From NCBI GenBank assembly GCA_963277665.1, contig OY728160.1, forward strand, positions 44,128,605-44,192,604: a DNA stretch of 64,000 nucleotides, given 5' to 3'. Shown here in pieces: positions 26,201-39,395 of this stretch; the stretch's first letter is position 1, and every line of letters starts with the position of its first letter. A program made the position numbers and the translations under genes. Source of the DNA: Viscum album (taxonomy: Eukaryota > Streptophyta > Magnoliopsida > Santalales > Viscaceae). The notes below the pieces were generated by a model. It had not been told where the DNA came from. It ran no database searches and worked only from the letters and a program-made list of their open reading frames with translations.

Positions 26201-29200
26201 AAAATGGTTTCGATTAGGTTTCCACCCAAATAAACTTGATCAAATATGAAAACCAATTTTCATGTCCCAGTGTTACTTCTCATTTTCAATTATGAAGAAA
26301 CCCAAATATGCTTATTTACTATACATAATATTTTAACAAAAAGACACTATATTGAAATGTCCCAACTAGTTTTAAAAACATAATTTTTATAGAATACCAC
26401 CTTTTAATTAATTTTTTCTCGTTATAGGCAGAAAATGGGATGAACTTTTATAGATTAGCTTCTTGAAAATTAGGAATTTAAGACATGAAAATAAAAAAAA
26501 TCTTATAAAGATAAAAAATCATTCTAATCCACATTATTGTATTCTTTATAGGTTCATCTTTAATACATATACTAAATCTCATAACCTGAGGACATATATA
26601 AATTGAAATGGGTGATAAATAGGCCCTTTAGGGGAATATGCATGGGAACCAGTTTACATGTGACCTTTATGAATATCAATAAGAGAACCAAGAATATAAT
26701 TATGGAATGAGAAGTGGAACATATAAAATATCATAAAAACAATAATAATTTCATTTAATTGTGTATAAATCATTAAATTTATACATTCATAATAATATTA
26801 TCATGGATAATCACCATGGTTTTGTAATTGAGACAACCAAGGATAAAACCAAACGTATTATAAGATATTTCATCTATAGAGAATAAAGACATTACCCAAT
26901 GCATTGGATATATATCAGGTCACAACCCTAATAAATCCAATTTTGTTGATCCACATAGAGTATAATCATTAATTTCATTAATAACATATGGAGAATAAAG
27001 AACATTTTTATAATCAAAATCATGGTGTACTAAAGTGCAAAAAAATATGATCATTATGTCATTTTTATCCAATTAAAAGAGAAGGTATGTTTCTTATGTG
27101 TAAATACAATAATAAAAGAAATAATTGATACATATAGGATTAAAACGATGGATATGAAAATAATTTGTGCATCCAAAAAATGAATGTAACAGATAATTTT
27201 CATAGGTGAATATGGAAGTTGTGGGAAGTAAAATTTTCAGCATAACATGTATAAAACATGGTTTTAGAAAAGAATAATATGATAGTAGAAATGGGTAACC
27301 TATTGAATAGACATAATTTTGATGTCATAGTATGAATATAATTAAAATAAAAAATGTTACCATAAATTTTTAAATACATATACTAAAAGTGATTCATGAA
27401 TTGAAGAGAAAGGAATGACAATTCCAATTCCATGAAGAGTTACTCCTAAATATTGAGGAATGGAACCTTGTGTGATTTATTAAACCTTGGGGGATACACT
27501 CTAAATAAAAACCACCATAAAATTTTGGATGATGGATTGTGATTTAACATGAGAGGATAACTGGGATTGTATTTATAGAATCTATGGAGGATTTGTTTTA
27601 TAATTTCAAAATATAGGTTGTGGAATCCATGATTGTGGAAAATGAAGAACCATTGGATTAACAGTTGTTTTTTCAAATGGTTTTAGATATTTGGTATGTA
27701 TTTTATGTTATTTTTACCAAATATAACCAAGGATCATTTTTCATTAATTAATTTTGAGAGGAGGTGTAATGGTTAAAAATGGTAATGTTTTTAAAAATCA
27801 AATTATCTATTTTAGAATTTGGAAATTCATTTATAGGTTTATTAATTCATTAAAATATATTTACTTATATGATAATAATTGAATTAAATATGTTAGGTCA
27901 TATATTGTGGTTTTTTAATTATTTAATCATTATGAAATAATTATAAATAAATTAAACATATTAAAAAAACAAACAATATTTTCACTATTAACGGTCAAAA
28001 TAAATTATTTTAGAAAATTCTCTTAAATTCTACACAATCTAATTTAAACATGAATAATTCAAAAATGATGATTATATCATGACTATAACTCACTATAATT
28101 GATAAAAATAAATATTAAATATATATATATATTTTAAATAATTAAAAAATTATTGGGTTGTTAATTCATAGTCAAATGTATAACAGTAAAAAAAATTCAC
28201 GATTATAAAAAAAATGTATCCTTTATATTTAAATATTTATTTTAATATACTATATTATTAAATTAAATATTTTTTATAATACTTTATTATATAATAAAAA
28301 AATATTCTTTCCAGAGAATTAAAAATTGTATCCACAAAAAAAATAGAAATGGTAGAATAACAATGTTAGTTAGACAATATAATTAATCTTTATGTAACTA
28401 ATGTCTAGACATGTAACCCATTATTACTACCACATATTCCATAAGGCTAAGGTGTGTGATGGTTGTATTTTTGCGTGGTGGATCAGATAACATTGACCAT
28501 GTTGTAATATCCACTAACTTGAACATATCCCATTGGTGATTTCATTTTATCTACACATGATGAATCTCATCATGGGATTTGAAAAGGGAAAACCCCAATT
28601 ATGACACCACCTTACCAAATCCATACAAAACGATTTCAAACAGAATGAATATACTAGTCCTGGTTAATGATTCCTCTTTCTATATCAAGTATAAATAACA
28701 ATTCATTATTAAAGAGATATTTTTCTGAATAATATAATATAACACATATTTGGCTAGGAAAATTATTATTTAAAATTAAATATATATCGTGTCACTGTTT
28801 ATATTTATAGATACTCCCCTAGTGTAGTTTCGGGACTATGACATCTAATTTCATACATAATTATTGGAAATATACTACTATCTAGTTTTTCATGAAAACT
28901 ATCATCTAGTGTGTCCATAGAAATAAATTTTAAAATATTTTCAATCCCTCACACATAGAGGGTTCCCATTATTGTACAAACATGATCATTGATTATCATT
29001 CCTAGATTATAGTTTAATTTCATGGTTGAGTCATCCACCGTCAGATGAAAATGTAATTTCCTACCCCATGAATCAATGTACAAATGATCAAAATACATTT
29101 GTTACAATTTACTCCGACCCGACCTGGAATCCAATTCATAGTATCAATACACATTATCGTATGATTTCCTTTATGAAATTCCATGAATATTCATGACCAA

Positions 29201-29733
29201 AATAAAATTCATTTCATTCTGATATTTTTATATCATCATATCACTCCACCATTGACTTCATACACCCATAAACCATTAACTGCATGTTTAATACATCTAT
29301 AACATACATAACTCTCCCCATAATAGGAGAATCATTTTAATATATCTACCATGAGAATATCTCAATCATAATGTAACATTCCTCATCTGATAGTAATCAT
29401 ATTGACTCTTCTATCCATGCCTACTCAATAATAAGTTCTAACAAAAAATGTAACATATAATGCATCTCAAATACATTGGAATATCATTCGCAACATCTAT
29501 TAATTTTAATCACTTAATGAGGTTCACTAACCTAAATGAATGTTTCTTTAATACACACAATATGGTCTACCCTATTCCCCTCCTTGAGTATATCCTCTTC
29601 AAAATTGGATGGAAATATGTGCTTCTCACCTAGAGGCAACTTGTTTCTTCTATGTAATCCCCATCATAGAACCATATATCAAACATAACGCCTCCAAAAA
29701 CTGATTTCTAAAGAAACCCACACTATAAGGAAA
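23261..29733. other. AT-rich unassigned DNA
   Basis: About 6.5 kb without a coding region I can support. Isolated open frames of 60-76 codons (such as around 25066 and 27446) show no known motif and low-complexity composition. Diverged transposon DNA is the likely content; no domain was recognised on either strand. Confidence 0.5.
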
Positions 29734-32700
29734 TATAACACCCCATATATTTTGATTTTAGTTTCCTAATTAATTTAACCATTTTGATATTTTTCATTTC
29801 ACGCAAAACTAATAAAAGTTAATTTTATATTAAAAAAAATTGGCTTCCATTATACACAACATTAAGAAAATCATGCACTATATACACCTTAAGAATTGGC
29901 CTTATCTACATGGAACATAGAGTATAGCTTGCGTTATACACAATAATGAATACCCTTGATGACTTGCATAACACACAAGAGAGAGGTTTAGTTAAAAATA
30001 TTATATTATTAAAAAAATATTTTTTAATATAATATGATAAAAACTTGATGTTAAATTATATATTATGAATAATATTAACTAATTTATGAATATATATAGT
30101 TTATACAATATAATACGAATTCATAGGATACCAATTAAAAAAAGTAATATGTAAATTTATTTAATATCAATGGAAATATTATTATGTTCAGAGATCTATT
30201 TTTCCTTAATAAATTAAATTTGAATTTATGTCTTGAAATTTCAATCATTCATTTAACACTAAAAATTATTAGGTTTACATGGCACATAATACCGAGTCTT
30301 TACAAAATGTCATTTTTTTATTAAAATTAATTAAATAATTTATTTATAAACTAGTAATTAAAACATAGTAATATTAATTTTAATAAATACTTCTAAAATA
30401 TTTTTTATATAATTGAATCACATTGATTATGAAAGAACTTATTTTTTTAATGTCTTTTTATATTTAAAATACTATTTTTTAAAATGATCAAATTTTAATG
30501 TCATTCTGAGAAAAATAATTAAATTAAATTGAGAGATATTTAATAATATAATTAGGTAAAATAGAATTCATCTTTGAATTCAGAGTTTTTAAATCACTCA
30601 TGGGTGATATTATTGGTATTTTTAAGTGAAACATCATTTTTTGGAATAGTGAAAAATAAATTGTTTTAGAAAATAATTCACTTTTGTTTAATTGGTTATT
30701 TATATTAAATGATATTATAAATATATTTCAATGTAAATTTAGATAAATATTGCATATATTAATAAATTTTATTTCATTAAAATTAATTTCACATTTATAT
30801 TGAATAAAAAATCACAATAATTTTTTGAACATCATTTTACTTTAAAAACCTGCATCTTCGTCCTATCTACAAGATAACCATTAATCATAAATTTTCCAGT
30901 TCTATGAATTTAATTTCAAAAAATGAAAATAAACAATTTTTATCAGCATAATATTTAGATTCTAATTATTTAGTTTTTATTTTTGACAAAAATTATTATT
31001 AAAAGTGATTTAAATAAATCATAGTGATTAAGGCCAAATTATGCTTAATTAGCGACTAAACTATGAAAATAAGGGCCCAAATGATCTATCACCTTTTCCA
31101 AAAAACCATTAAATATAAATATTTCATAAATAAACCTTCCATTAGATTTTTTTTGGGTTTTTTATTAATTTTTTTGGTTAACAACATCTACACACAAAAC
31201 GTGTTTCTAAAGAATATCATGTGAGTATTTTCACATCCTTATAATAGGCCAATGCTTCTACCTACTTCCTCACACCTCACAAGACCATTGTATCACCCCC
31301 ATAATCTGATCAAATAATCTCCCAACATCCCTAACTTCCTAATATAATCCTTACTTTATATAGAAGAAAACTCAATTTATCCTTGTGGCACCACCCAAAA
31401 GGAATTATCGAATTAAGAGGTAATATCATCTTTCAAGATCCAATTCTTTCTTCATTATCCATCCCCTAAACTTAAATTATTCCTTTATATTATAGAAAAC
31501 AAATTGTCTGAAAAATACTAGGTTGTTCTTAAGATAATTTTTCAACCGAAACGTACACATACATCCATATAATGGGTAAAAAACACACTATTTATATCTA
31601 CGGAGAACTACTATCTCATGAAAGGATGATTGTTCATTTCTCAATTACCGCATTCTATTGACACCATTATGATATAAAATCCAGATATATATGTCATATA
31701 TTATATTAATTAATTATTTAATAATATTTATTTCATTTATAACACAAAATTTCTATCTTTTCATTTTGTGTTAATACCTTAATTTAATTTAAGGAAGAGA
31801 GGAGTATAGCCCCCTCAAAATGATATGATTTGTTCACACACTACATGGATTTCATTAAATAAGGATATAGTGAATATATAAGATATAAATGATACCATAA
31901 TATTATTTTAACAATGATATATAAAAATATATAAATATATATTCCTTTTACTACATTTCATTCAATTCAATAATTAAACGAAAATATTGTTTATTCGTAT
32001 GTACGGCCCACTGTCTCCATGAACATTGTATTCTATTTCATACTTATATAAATTATATACTTATGTAGTAAAAATATACTATATATACATGATATTTATA
32101 TTGTGGTTTAAATTATTTACATCATGATATAATGAATAAAATAAATAAATAAAAAATTCCGAAATATGCGATGAATAAAGCCAATGTTCCCTAAAGTGAA
32201 TCCTTAAAATAGGATTGTTAACATGTGAGTTATATAATGTAATAATAAAAAAAATATACGGTATTAGATATAATAATTTACTTCTATAAAATATTTATAA
32301 AAAATTTATTTATAAAATTTGTATTTTATATGAGGACGACGAGGGTAAAGACTCAAGGTAAAGGGATTTCATCACACTTTTAATTTCAATGAGTTTTATA
32401 TTATGTTCTACACCCTTTCATTTTGTGTTTTGTATTTATTGAACATGGTGGTATTCTTTTTTTATTATACATAAATTTAGAGCTATTATCATATCAATTT
32501 TTATATCTTTATAATATGGGGATTAAGTTTCAAAATTACCAAATTGGTAAAAATATTTTGCCTCAATTTTCCTTGTTCCAGGCACATGTTTTCACATACA
32601 CCTAAAATATTTTTTTGAGGATTATATATTTAAATTCTAAAAAATATATAATGAATTTAATTCTATTCATAATATTTCATGATTCATTTATTTGTCTTCT

Positions 32701-34215
32701 CTAACATAGAGAGTATGATCCCATGTTACCAAATGAGAAAAGTTTATTGAAATAGTCTCATTGCATTTCAGAATTGTTTATGTTTATGTTTCCTTTGATG
32801 AAATCATATGATCCATCTATCAAGATAATTAAAGGGATTTTCTATTATATATTTATATATAATATCAAATTTTATTGGTACATTTTTTCATTATTTGGTA
32901 GATATAATATATAAGAATGTGTTTTTATGAAAACATGACTTTACCCTCTCTTCGGTCAAAAATCTATATTCTCCCAAAACTAATTATTCTGAAAAGGGTT
33001 TCCATGAATATTATAATAATATGCTATAATAATTAAATGAAAATTTTACCATTTTTTACTTTTACCATTTTATGCAAATTAATATACTTGTTTCTTTCTA
33101 AACATGGAATTTTTCTATAATTTTTCATCTAGAAAAGGGAATTTTTTTACCTTGTACGAAATGAATAGATTTTCATTCCATCATTCCCTTAAATATTCCA
33201 TTACATGAAAAAAATATCATTCCTTTTAAAAGAAAATTTTCTCCTATTATTTGGGTTATTCATTATTTTTTTTAAAAAATTCATAGAAAATTTTTATAAA
33301 AAATGTTTTCTACTACAAAATGTATTGAAAACTTTTTCAAATATTTGCTTATAAGTTTTTTATGTAATTTCAATGAAATTATTTTCAAAAGGTTTTTAAG
33401 ATTAATTTATAATTTTTCATTATATTTTCAATGAAATGGTACTCAAAAAAATTTCATGATATATTAATAACATTTCATGTATTTTTTATGAAATGGTTTC
33501 AAAAAAATAAGCTTTATTTATATGTTTTTAAAGTATTTTAGATGAAATGGGTTTAAAAATATTATCAAGTTTCATTTATTTGATTTTATGTAACATAATC
33601 AATAAATTTTAAATCTTTTTTAATAATTTTTGAATATTTTTATATAAAATAGGTTTCAATATGATATAAAACCCATTGAATTGTATTCTTGGAAAAGGGA
33701 TCTAAAAATGATTTCAATAATTGATTTTAATATTTCTTATTATTTTCTAGGAAAATGGTTTTATTTTTTAAAATGTTTATAAAACAAAAAGCTTATTTCC
33801 CCCAATAAATTTTTCAAAATGATATTTCAAAATTATTTTCCACAAAATATGACATTTGTTGATGTTATCATGACCTTATAAAAAAATATTTAAAGGTTTA
33901 ATTCATATATTTCATATGAATTGGTTATGCTTACTATCATGGTCTTTATGCAATTCATTCCACTTTCATGAAATATATGTTTGTGAAATTCATTTCTAAA
34001 TAATGGTTTATGCTTTTAAGAAATAATTATTAAATTAATATATTATTCCATATTTTATGGTAATTTTACTTGTTTATGATACCCGTTTAATTTCATTGGT
34101 TAAGATATTATTATATTTGACATTATGGAACATGTCTGCATGATTTCATTATGAGATGGATGAAAAATATAAACCTATCAAATGAATTTGGTAAGGATTT
34201 GTATCTCATGATATA
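29734..34215 (+). repeat. Element C 5' LTR, part before E2 insertion
   Basis: Begins TATAACACCCC (decayed TGTAACACCC). It is homologous to 47659 to about 52226, for example the matching stretch with CACATGGAACAT/CACATAGAACAT near 29910 and 47840 and the ATTATGAGATGG block at 34149 and 52167. The remainder of this LTR resumes at 44303. Confidence 0.8.
34211..34215. other. E2 target-site duplication, left copy
   Basis: ATATA directly before the LTR start TGTAAGAA. The identical ATATA follows the 3' LTR at 44303-44307. Confidence 0.85.
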
Positions 34216-36226
34216 TGTAAGAACTTGGATCTTATTTTCTGGTATGTTTTTCTCATTTATGATGTTTTTGAGAAAAGATGAGTTTATGGAAAGTTTTTTA
34301 AGTACAGACCATGTACATTATGTGTACACACCTTGTAATTTATGAGTACATAATGTGTACTTTATGAGTAAACACCGTGTACTCAGTTACCAGGAGTAAC
34401 TGTGTGCTATCCGTGTAACGGCCTTACACACAACAATGTGGGATGACCTGGAGGCCACTTAATGTGGAGTACAGAAAAGGCAAGTACATGATGTGTACTT
34501 CAAAATTACACACCGTGTACTTTTTTTCATTAAACGCACTGGGGTCGCGTCTGACAGACAGAAAATCCTTCTTCTAGGTTTCGTTCGTCCAAGAGCACTG
34601 AGAATCCATGGATCATTGATGATTCCCCGATCCTCTATCCTTCCTCAAAATAGAACACTATTGGGTGAGTTAGAATCACATCAGTGAGTTCTCTCTTCTC
34701 ATAGAGCAACATTCCTTGATTTCTCCTCATTCAAGAGTTATCGTGGGTTGAACATTTTATACATTATTGTATATATATAGTGTTATAAGGCATTTCAAGC
34801 CTCGTGGTTCAAGTATCTTGATATACCAACACCGAGGTAGGTGGTTTGTGCCTTTCTGTAGATAGTCCTTGAGTTTTATGAGCAAAATTTCCCAATACCC
34901 TTGAACAGGGTATTGCGCATTCACCGTTTCACCCTTATTGTTTCTCTACTACGATTTTTTGCCTATGTAGATGATTATTTATTATAAATACGTTTTATTA
35001 TTGTGCTTTGGATATATTACCCATGAATTTTTTTCCTTTTTGGACCTTTGGGGTCTTGATTTCTTGATAAGATACGGTTTATCTTTCCCATGCCTAGTAT
35101 TATAGGATGGTGTGACTGTTGTTATGTTATGTTGTTGTGCTGCAGAATGTTATCCAAGTAGTTCTTGGGGTTAATCTTGTCCGTTATGCACTGCTACACT
35201 TAATTGTCTTACATGGGACTGTGAGAACCTCGTGTATAGACCATAGGGAGACTGGACATTGAGGGCTTCTCCAGAGTGTCTTTATAGTTTTTGTTGCGAG
35301 ACCATAGGGGGAATTGACATTGAGTACTTCCCCAGAGTGTCTTTACTTCCTCGATGTAGGCCACAGAGGGAATTCTACGTAAGTGCTTCCATAGAGAGCC
35401 TTTAGTTATGATACGAGAATATAGGGGTAATTGACAGTGAGTTCTTCTTCAGTGAGTTTATACCTTAACTGAACTAGAGGGGTTAGACTGAGTGCACTGT
35501 CTAGAGGGTATCTTTTAATTGTTATGTAGGACCATAGGGGTTAGACTGAGTGTATTTCCTAGAGGGTTACCTGTTGTGTTTTATCATCTTGTTTAGTTGT
35601 TGCTTGACATTGAACTGTGGATTATTTATTGTTGAGTACTTTCCTATTTACGGTTTCCTATACTTTTACCTTCCATATACTCTTTGATTGTTAGGTACAG
35701 ATCTCATGGTGGTTGCCTACTGGGATTTAGTCTCACACCCTGTTTGGGCCATGCTTTTGGGACCAAATAGATTATATTTTTGCAGGTTTAGACAAGGGAA
35801 AACACCCTTCTACTTCAGGTTATTGACATTCTGTAGAGCTGAAGAGCACAGCACCAAGCTTAGGCTTACGATGCTGTGGAGATGAGTACTATTTTTCTTT
35901 TGTATTTGGTTTGGTACTTTATTTCAGCAATGTGCTTTGTTTTTCTCTTTTCCTAGAAAAATGTATCATGCATCATTTTTTATATATGTTATCCAGTTTA
36001 TACCCTCATTTTTTTGTTGTATGTCATTATTTCTTCTTCTTCTCTTGTATGTATTTGTTTAAATATGCTCTATACTATTCCAATGAGGGCATAGATTCCC
36101 CACTATCATACCCTAGTCCCTCACTTCTAGTCGGCAGCATCCGACATTCGGGGAAATGCGCTTGAGGCCGTGAGACCAACTGGGTACGGGGAGCCTCTGG
36201 GTGGCATCTGAAACTAGGATGTTACA
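34216..36226 (+). repeat. E2 5' LTR
   Basis: Direct repeat of 42360-44302. Shared landmarks: ACACCGTGTACT, CGCACTGGGGTC then GACAGACAG/GACGGACAG, AGGTTTCGTTCGTCC, repeated 'ACCATAGGGG...GACATTGAG' blocks (35250-35550), and the terminal GGTGGC(A/T)TCTGAAAC...TTACA. Confidence 0.9.
34300..34525 (+). promoter_or_regulatory. ACAC-nn-GTGTAC motif array in E2 U3
   Basis: At least six related words within about 220 bases: GTACAGACCATGTAC, GTACACACCTTGTAA, GTACATAATGTGTAC, ACACCGTGTACT, GTACATGATGTGTAC and ACACCGTGTACT. Most are imperfect dyads. The same motif reappears in the other LTR (near 42445 and 42560-42600) and in the leader. A regulatory role is inferred from the U3 position. Confidence 0.45.
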
Positions 36227-36229
36227 AAG

Positions 36230-36240
36230 TGGAATCGGAG
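36230..36240 (+). other. E2 primer-binding site
   Basis: TGGAATCGGAG, three bases after the LTR, matches the tRNA-iMet site TGGTATCAGAG at 9 of 11 bases. Confidence 0.7.
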
Positions 36241-37688
36241 GAATTATTTTTTTTTTCTTGACTTAATATTTGGAGCCTTTAAATAGGGATAAGAATGAAT
36301 ATGTACTTGGTAATAAGTTGTGCCTGGGGTAGCAAACCCATGTACAGGGAAAAGACAACCTACCTCACATATTACAATTTTCTGGTTTTTCAAGTTTACA
36401 GTTTATTTGGTTTCACCTTGAGTGATTCACATGATTTCTACTATCATTTTTGAGGTTATTAAGGTTCTATTTTTGTCCCAACCCGATGAGATGAGGGATT
36501 TCCATCCCATGCATCATACATGCACTTTCTAGAAATCACATGTCATTCATTTTTTCCATTCCATTTTGGGTGTATTAGAAATTGTATGTTGTCATGATAG
36601 ATGTTGTGTAAAATATGCATGATGTTGTGATAGATTCTTTGAAAATACCCTTTGTTTGATAGGGTATCGTTTTTGTAAGGTTTTGTTTGAATGAATGCCA
36701 AAATTTGGTTTTGGATGTGTTATGGGCCCTGATGGACCGGAATTTGGTGCATCATTGACTTATTACATTGTTATAACAAGTTTGTGATGCCAAGATTTAA
36801 TTCGTAGGGAGTATGGGCCCTTACAGATCAGAATCTGTCACTTTGAGTGTTCTTTTCAGTATTTTTTGGGTTCCGAAGTAGTTTCTAAGGCTTACTATAT
36901 AGAAAAACCCATAATACATGGCGTGTAGTTTCGACTACATTCCATGTGTTCATATATTCATGAAGAAACTATTTTTCTTAAGTAAAAAACTTTTACTTTA
37001 TGTACATGTCGTGTAGTCTGTGACCGTGTCGCAGGCAGTGTGGGAAGCGACATGGGATGGGTAAGATCTGGTGGGAACACGCTGTGTACCGGGTGAACAC
37101 GCTGTGTAGTGTTGACCATGTGTTCGCCCATGTAACTAACAACACAGATGCATAAGACCTTAAACTATACATGATGTGTCTGTGTTGAAAATGTCATGTA
37201 GACTGAACTAGGTACCAGGCCGTGTCACGAATAACAAGGGTTTGTGTTATCCCTTCTCGTACACGCAGTTTCCTCCTGGAAAATTCCCTATAGTGTCAGC
37301 CATGTAGCTGGTCGTACATCCAACAACACGGGCCAGGTGAAGCTTGTCTAGTACACGTCATGTCTATCATGAACACACCATGTAGTCTGGCCTTAGGAGA
37401 GTCATGTGGCTTAACCGTGTAGAAGGACTCGGGCAGTGGAAAAGGATTCAAGTACCCACTGTGTGTTAAGACAACACACCGAGTGTTTGGGGTGTTGCAC
37501 GACCAGTTTAAGTAGGAGTACATGCAAATGTAAATGACATAAGGGAACACGCCGTGTAGGACAGGTACACTCTGTGTAGTCATGTCTTGTAAAACATGAA
37601 TTCTTTCTTATATTGTTCCCTTATTACACTCCATGTTTTCAATCCTTGATAATCATGATCTAAGGTGCGCATTTGACCTTGCAGAGTC
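36241..37688 (+). other. E2 untranslated leader with dyad motif array
   Basis: About 1.45 kb before gag, without an open frame I can support. From about 36900 to 37590 it carries repeated (G)AACACG(C/T)(C/T)GTGTAG-like dyads, for example AACACGCTGTGTA twice near 37077-37110, AACACACCATGTAG near 37372 and AACACGCCGTGTAG near 37547. A minus-strand open frame here (37296-37583) has no recognisable motif. Confidence 0.55.
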
Positions 37689-38930
37689 ATGCGGCCAAGA
37701 CGTCCTCCGGTTGTGCGCCAGTTTCCAGACATTGATCAGACAATAAAAATGGCTGATCCAGGATTACCTGCAAATCCACCAGTTGTGCCAGCCTTGGCAC
37801 CAGCCATTGTACCTGATATATGTGTGGATGTAAAGTTCAAGGAGGGCTTCTATAGGATGATGCAGAGCTTTCAGGGAGCGCTGTCTCCTTCCCCATCGAT
37901 GGAAGATTTGATGCGGGTCTTCCAGTAGTATCATACTTCTACTTTCTATGGGGATAGAGGACCCCATGTTATAGAGTCATGGCTTGAAGCCATGATGATG
38001 ATCTTTGAGCATCTGGAGATGCATCCAGGGAGGAGGGTCATACTCTCTCACTATATGCTATGAGATTCTTCCAAGAGGTACTGGGATGTGATCTCACAGG
38101 TGGGATGCCAACAGTTTATGGCGTGGGATGAGTTTCAGCGTATCTTCTATGACTACTTCTATCCAGAGTCCTTGAGGACCGATCGAGCCTGAGAGTTTAT
38201 GAGTCTGGAGCAGGGTACTCTTTCTATTATGGAGCATTCCTCCTATTTTACTAAGTTGTACCACTTCACACCTTTTTCAAGAGGTGATTAGTTTTTCATG
38301 GAAAGGAAGATAAAGGATTGTTAGAGGCACGACATCCGATCGTAGGTGAGCATATTCCGGTTTAATTCTATCACTTCTATTGTCAACCAGGTTCTGATCA
38401 CATAGTGAAATCTAAGGGCTTTCGGAGTTGTGAGCCAGGGCAGCTCGACATCTGGAGTTATCATCCCTCCAATTGACAGTAGGAAGCACCGCAGGGAGTC
38501 TTTGAAAAACTATTCAAGGAGGTGAGACACTTATTTTGGTATCCAAGTAGTGTACTACCAGTGTGGGAAGTGCAGGAATACCAGACCACACTACCCAAGA
38601 GACGAAGTGGAATGCCGATCATGTTAGATGTTGGTTCACCTTTAGTGATTTTGTCAGATCTTCTCACCAGAAGTTGGTGATAGGGGTTCTTCTATGACTC
38701 CTCATTCAGGAGAAGCACCACCATTTTCTCACTAGTCAGGGAACTAGATCTATATTGTCCATTCATGCCGAGGTAGAGGCTATGTTCTTGGTGTTCAGTC
38801 TCCCTTCTTTTTGTGATAGCAGAGTGGATCGGCTCAGAGTGGTCAGGAATGGTCACAGGGCCATGGTGTAGGCCAGACATTTTCTGTGGAGCAGTCCCAT
38901 CAGGACCTCGATCTTTGACCATCTATAGTT
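37689..38930 (+). pseudogene. gag: E2 gag remnant
   Basis: Gag forms the particle that packages element RNA. ATG 37689 opens MRPRRPPVVRQFP and runs 79 codons to a TAG at 37926. The same frame continues as FYGDRGPHVIESWLEAMMMIFEH (the W-L..M..IF gag core), RYWDVISQ, WDEFQRIFYDYFYPES and FMSLEQGTLS, each matching the order of the gypsy gag family. A decayed zinc knuckle around 38560-38620 reads YYQCGKC then HYPRDEVEC, missing the regular CX2CX4HX4C spacing. There are some 15 stop codons but no net frame change. It is in the same frame as protease and pol downstream. Confidence 0.8.
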
Positions 38931-39395
38931 CGAGTTACGATCATAGTTGGAATAGTTTTAGCATCTTCTCTTTTTGATACAGGGTCTTCCCATAGCTTTA
39001 TATATGTTGCGGTTGTGGAGAACCTTGGGATCTATATATTTTCATCTGCTGACATCGTGACACTAGACACTCCATTGGGGACTAGAACGGTGAGTGTACA
39101 CCACTGTATGGAGTTCCCTATAGAGGTTGGTGGGTTTCACTTCATATGGGATCTCTATGTCCTATAGATGACATGTTATGATGTCATTCTCGGAATGGAC
39201 AGGTTGGTTCCTTTCTATGAAGTCTTCAACTGTTATCGTCGAAGGGTGAGTTTCACATCACCAGAGGGCATATCATTTCTTCATAAGGGAGAGGTGGATT
39301 CCCAGGTGAGTAGAGTAGGTCCAGAGTATAATGTGAGAAGAGAAGATACAACCCATATTTCTAGTGTATATATAGATTACTGGGGGACTTCATAG
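38931..39395 (+). pseudogene. E2 aspartic protease remnant
   Basis: The protease would cut the Gag-Pol polyprotein. The active-site motif LFDTGSSHSFI is intact with DTG at 38976-38984. The flap-side stretch and the C-terminal DVILGMDRL (family: D.ILGMDWL) near 39180 follow at normal spacing, with NCYRRRVSF after it. A TAG before MTCYDVILG and another at 39393 interrupt it. It is in frame with gag and RT. Confidence 0.8.

Noticed and set aside
37296..37583. 95-codon minus-strand frame
   Set aside because: Lies across the E2 leader dyad repeats; no recognisable domain, opposite to the element.
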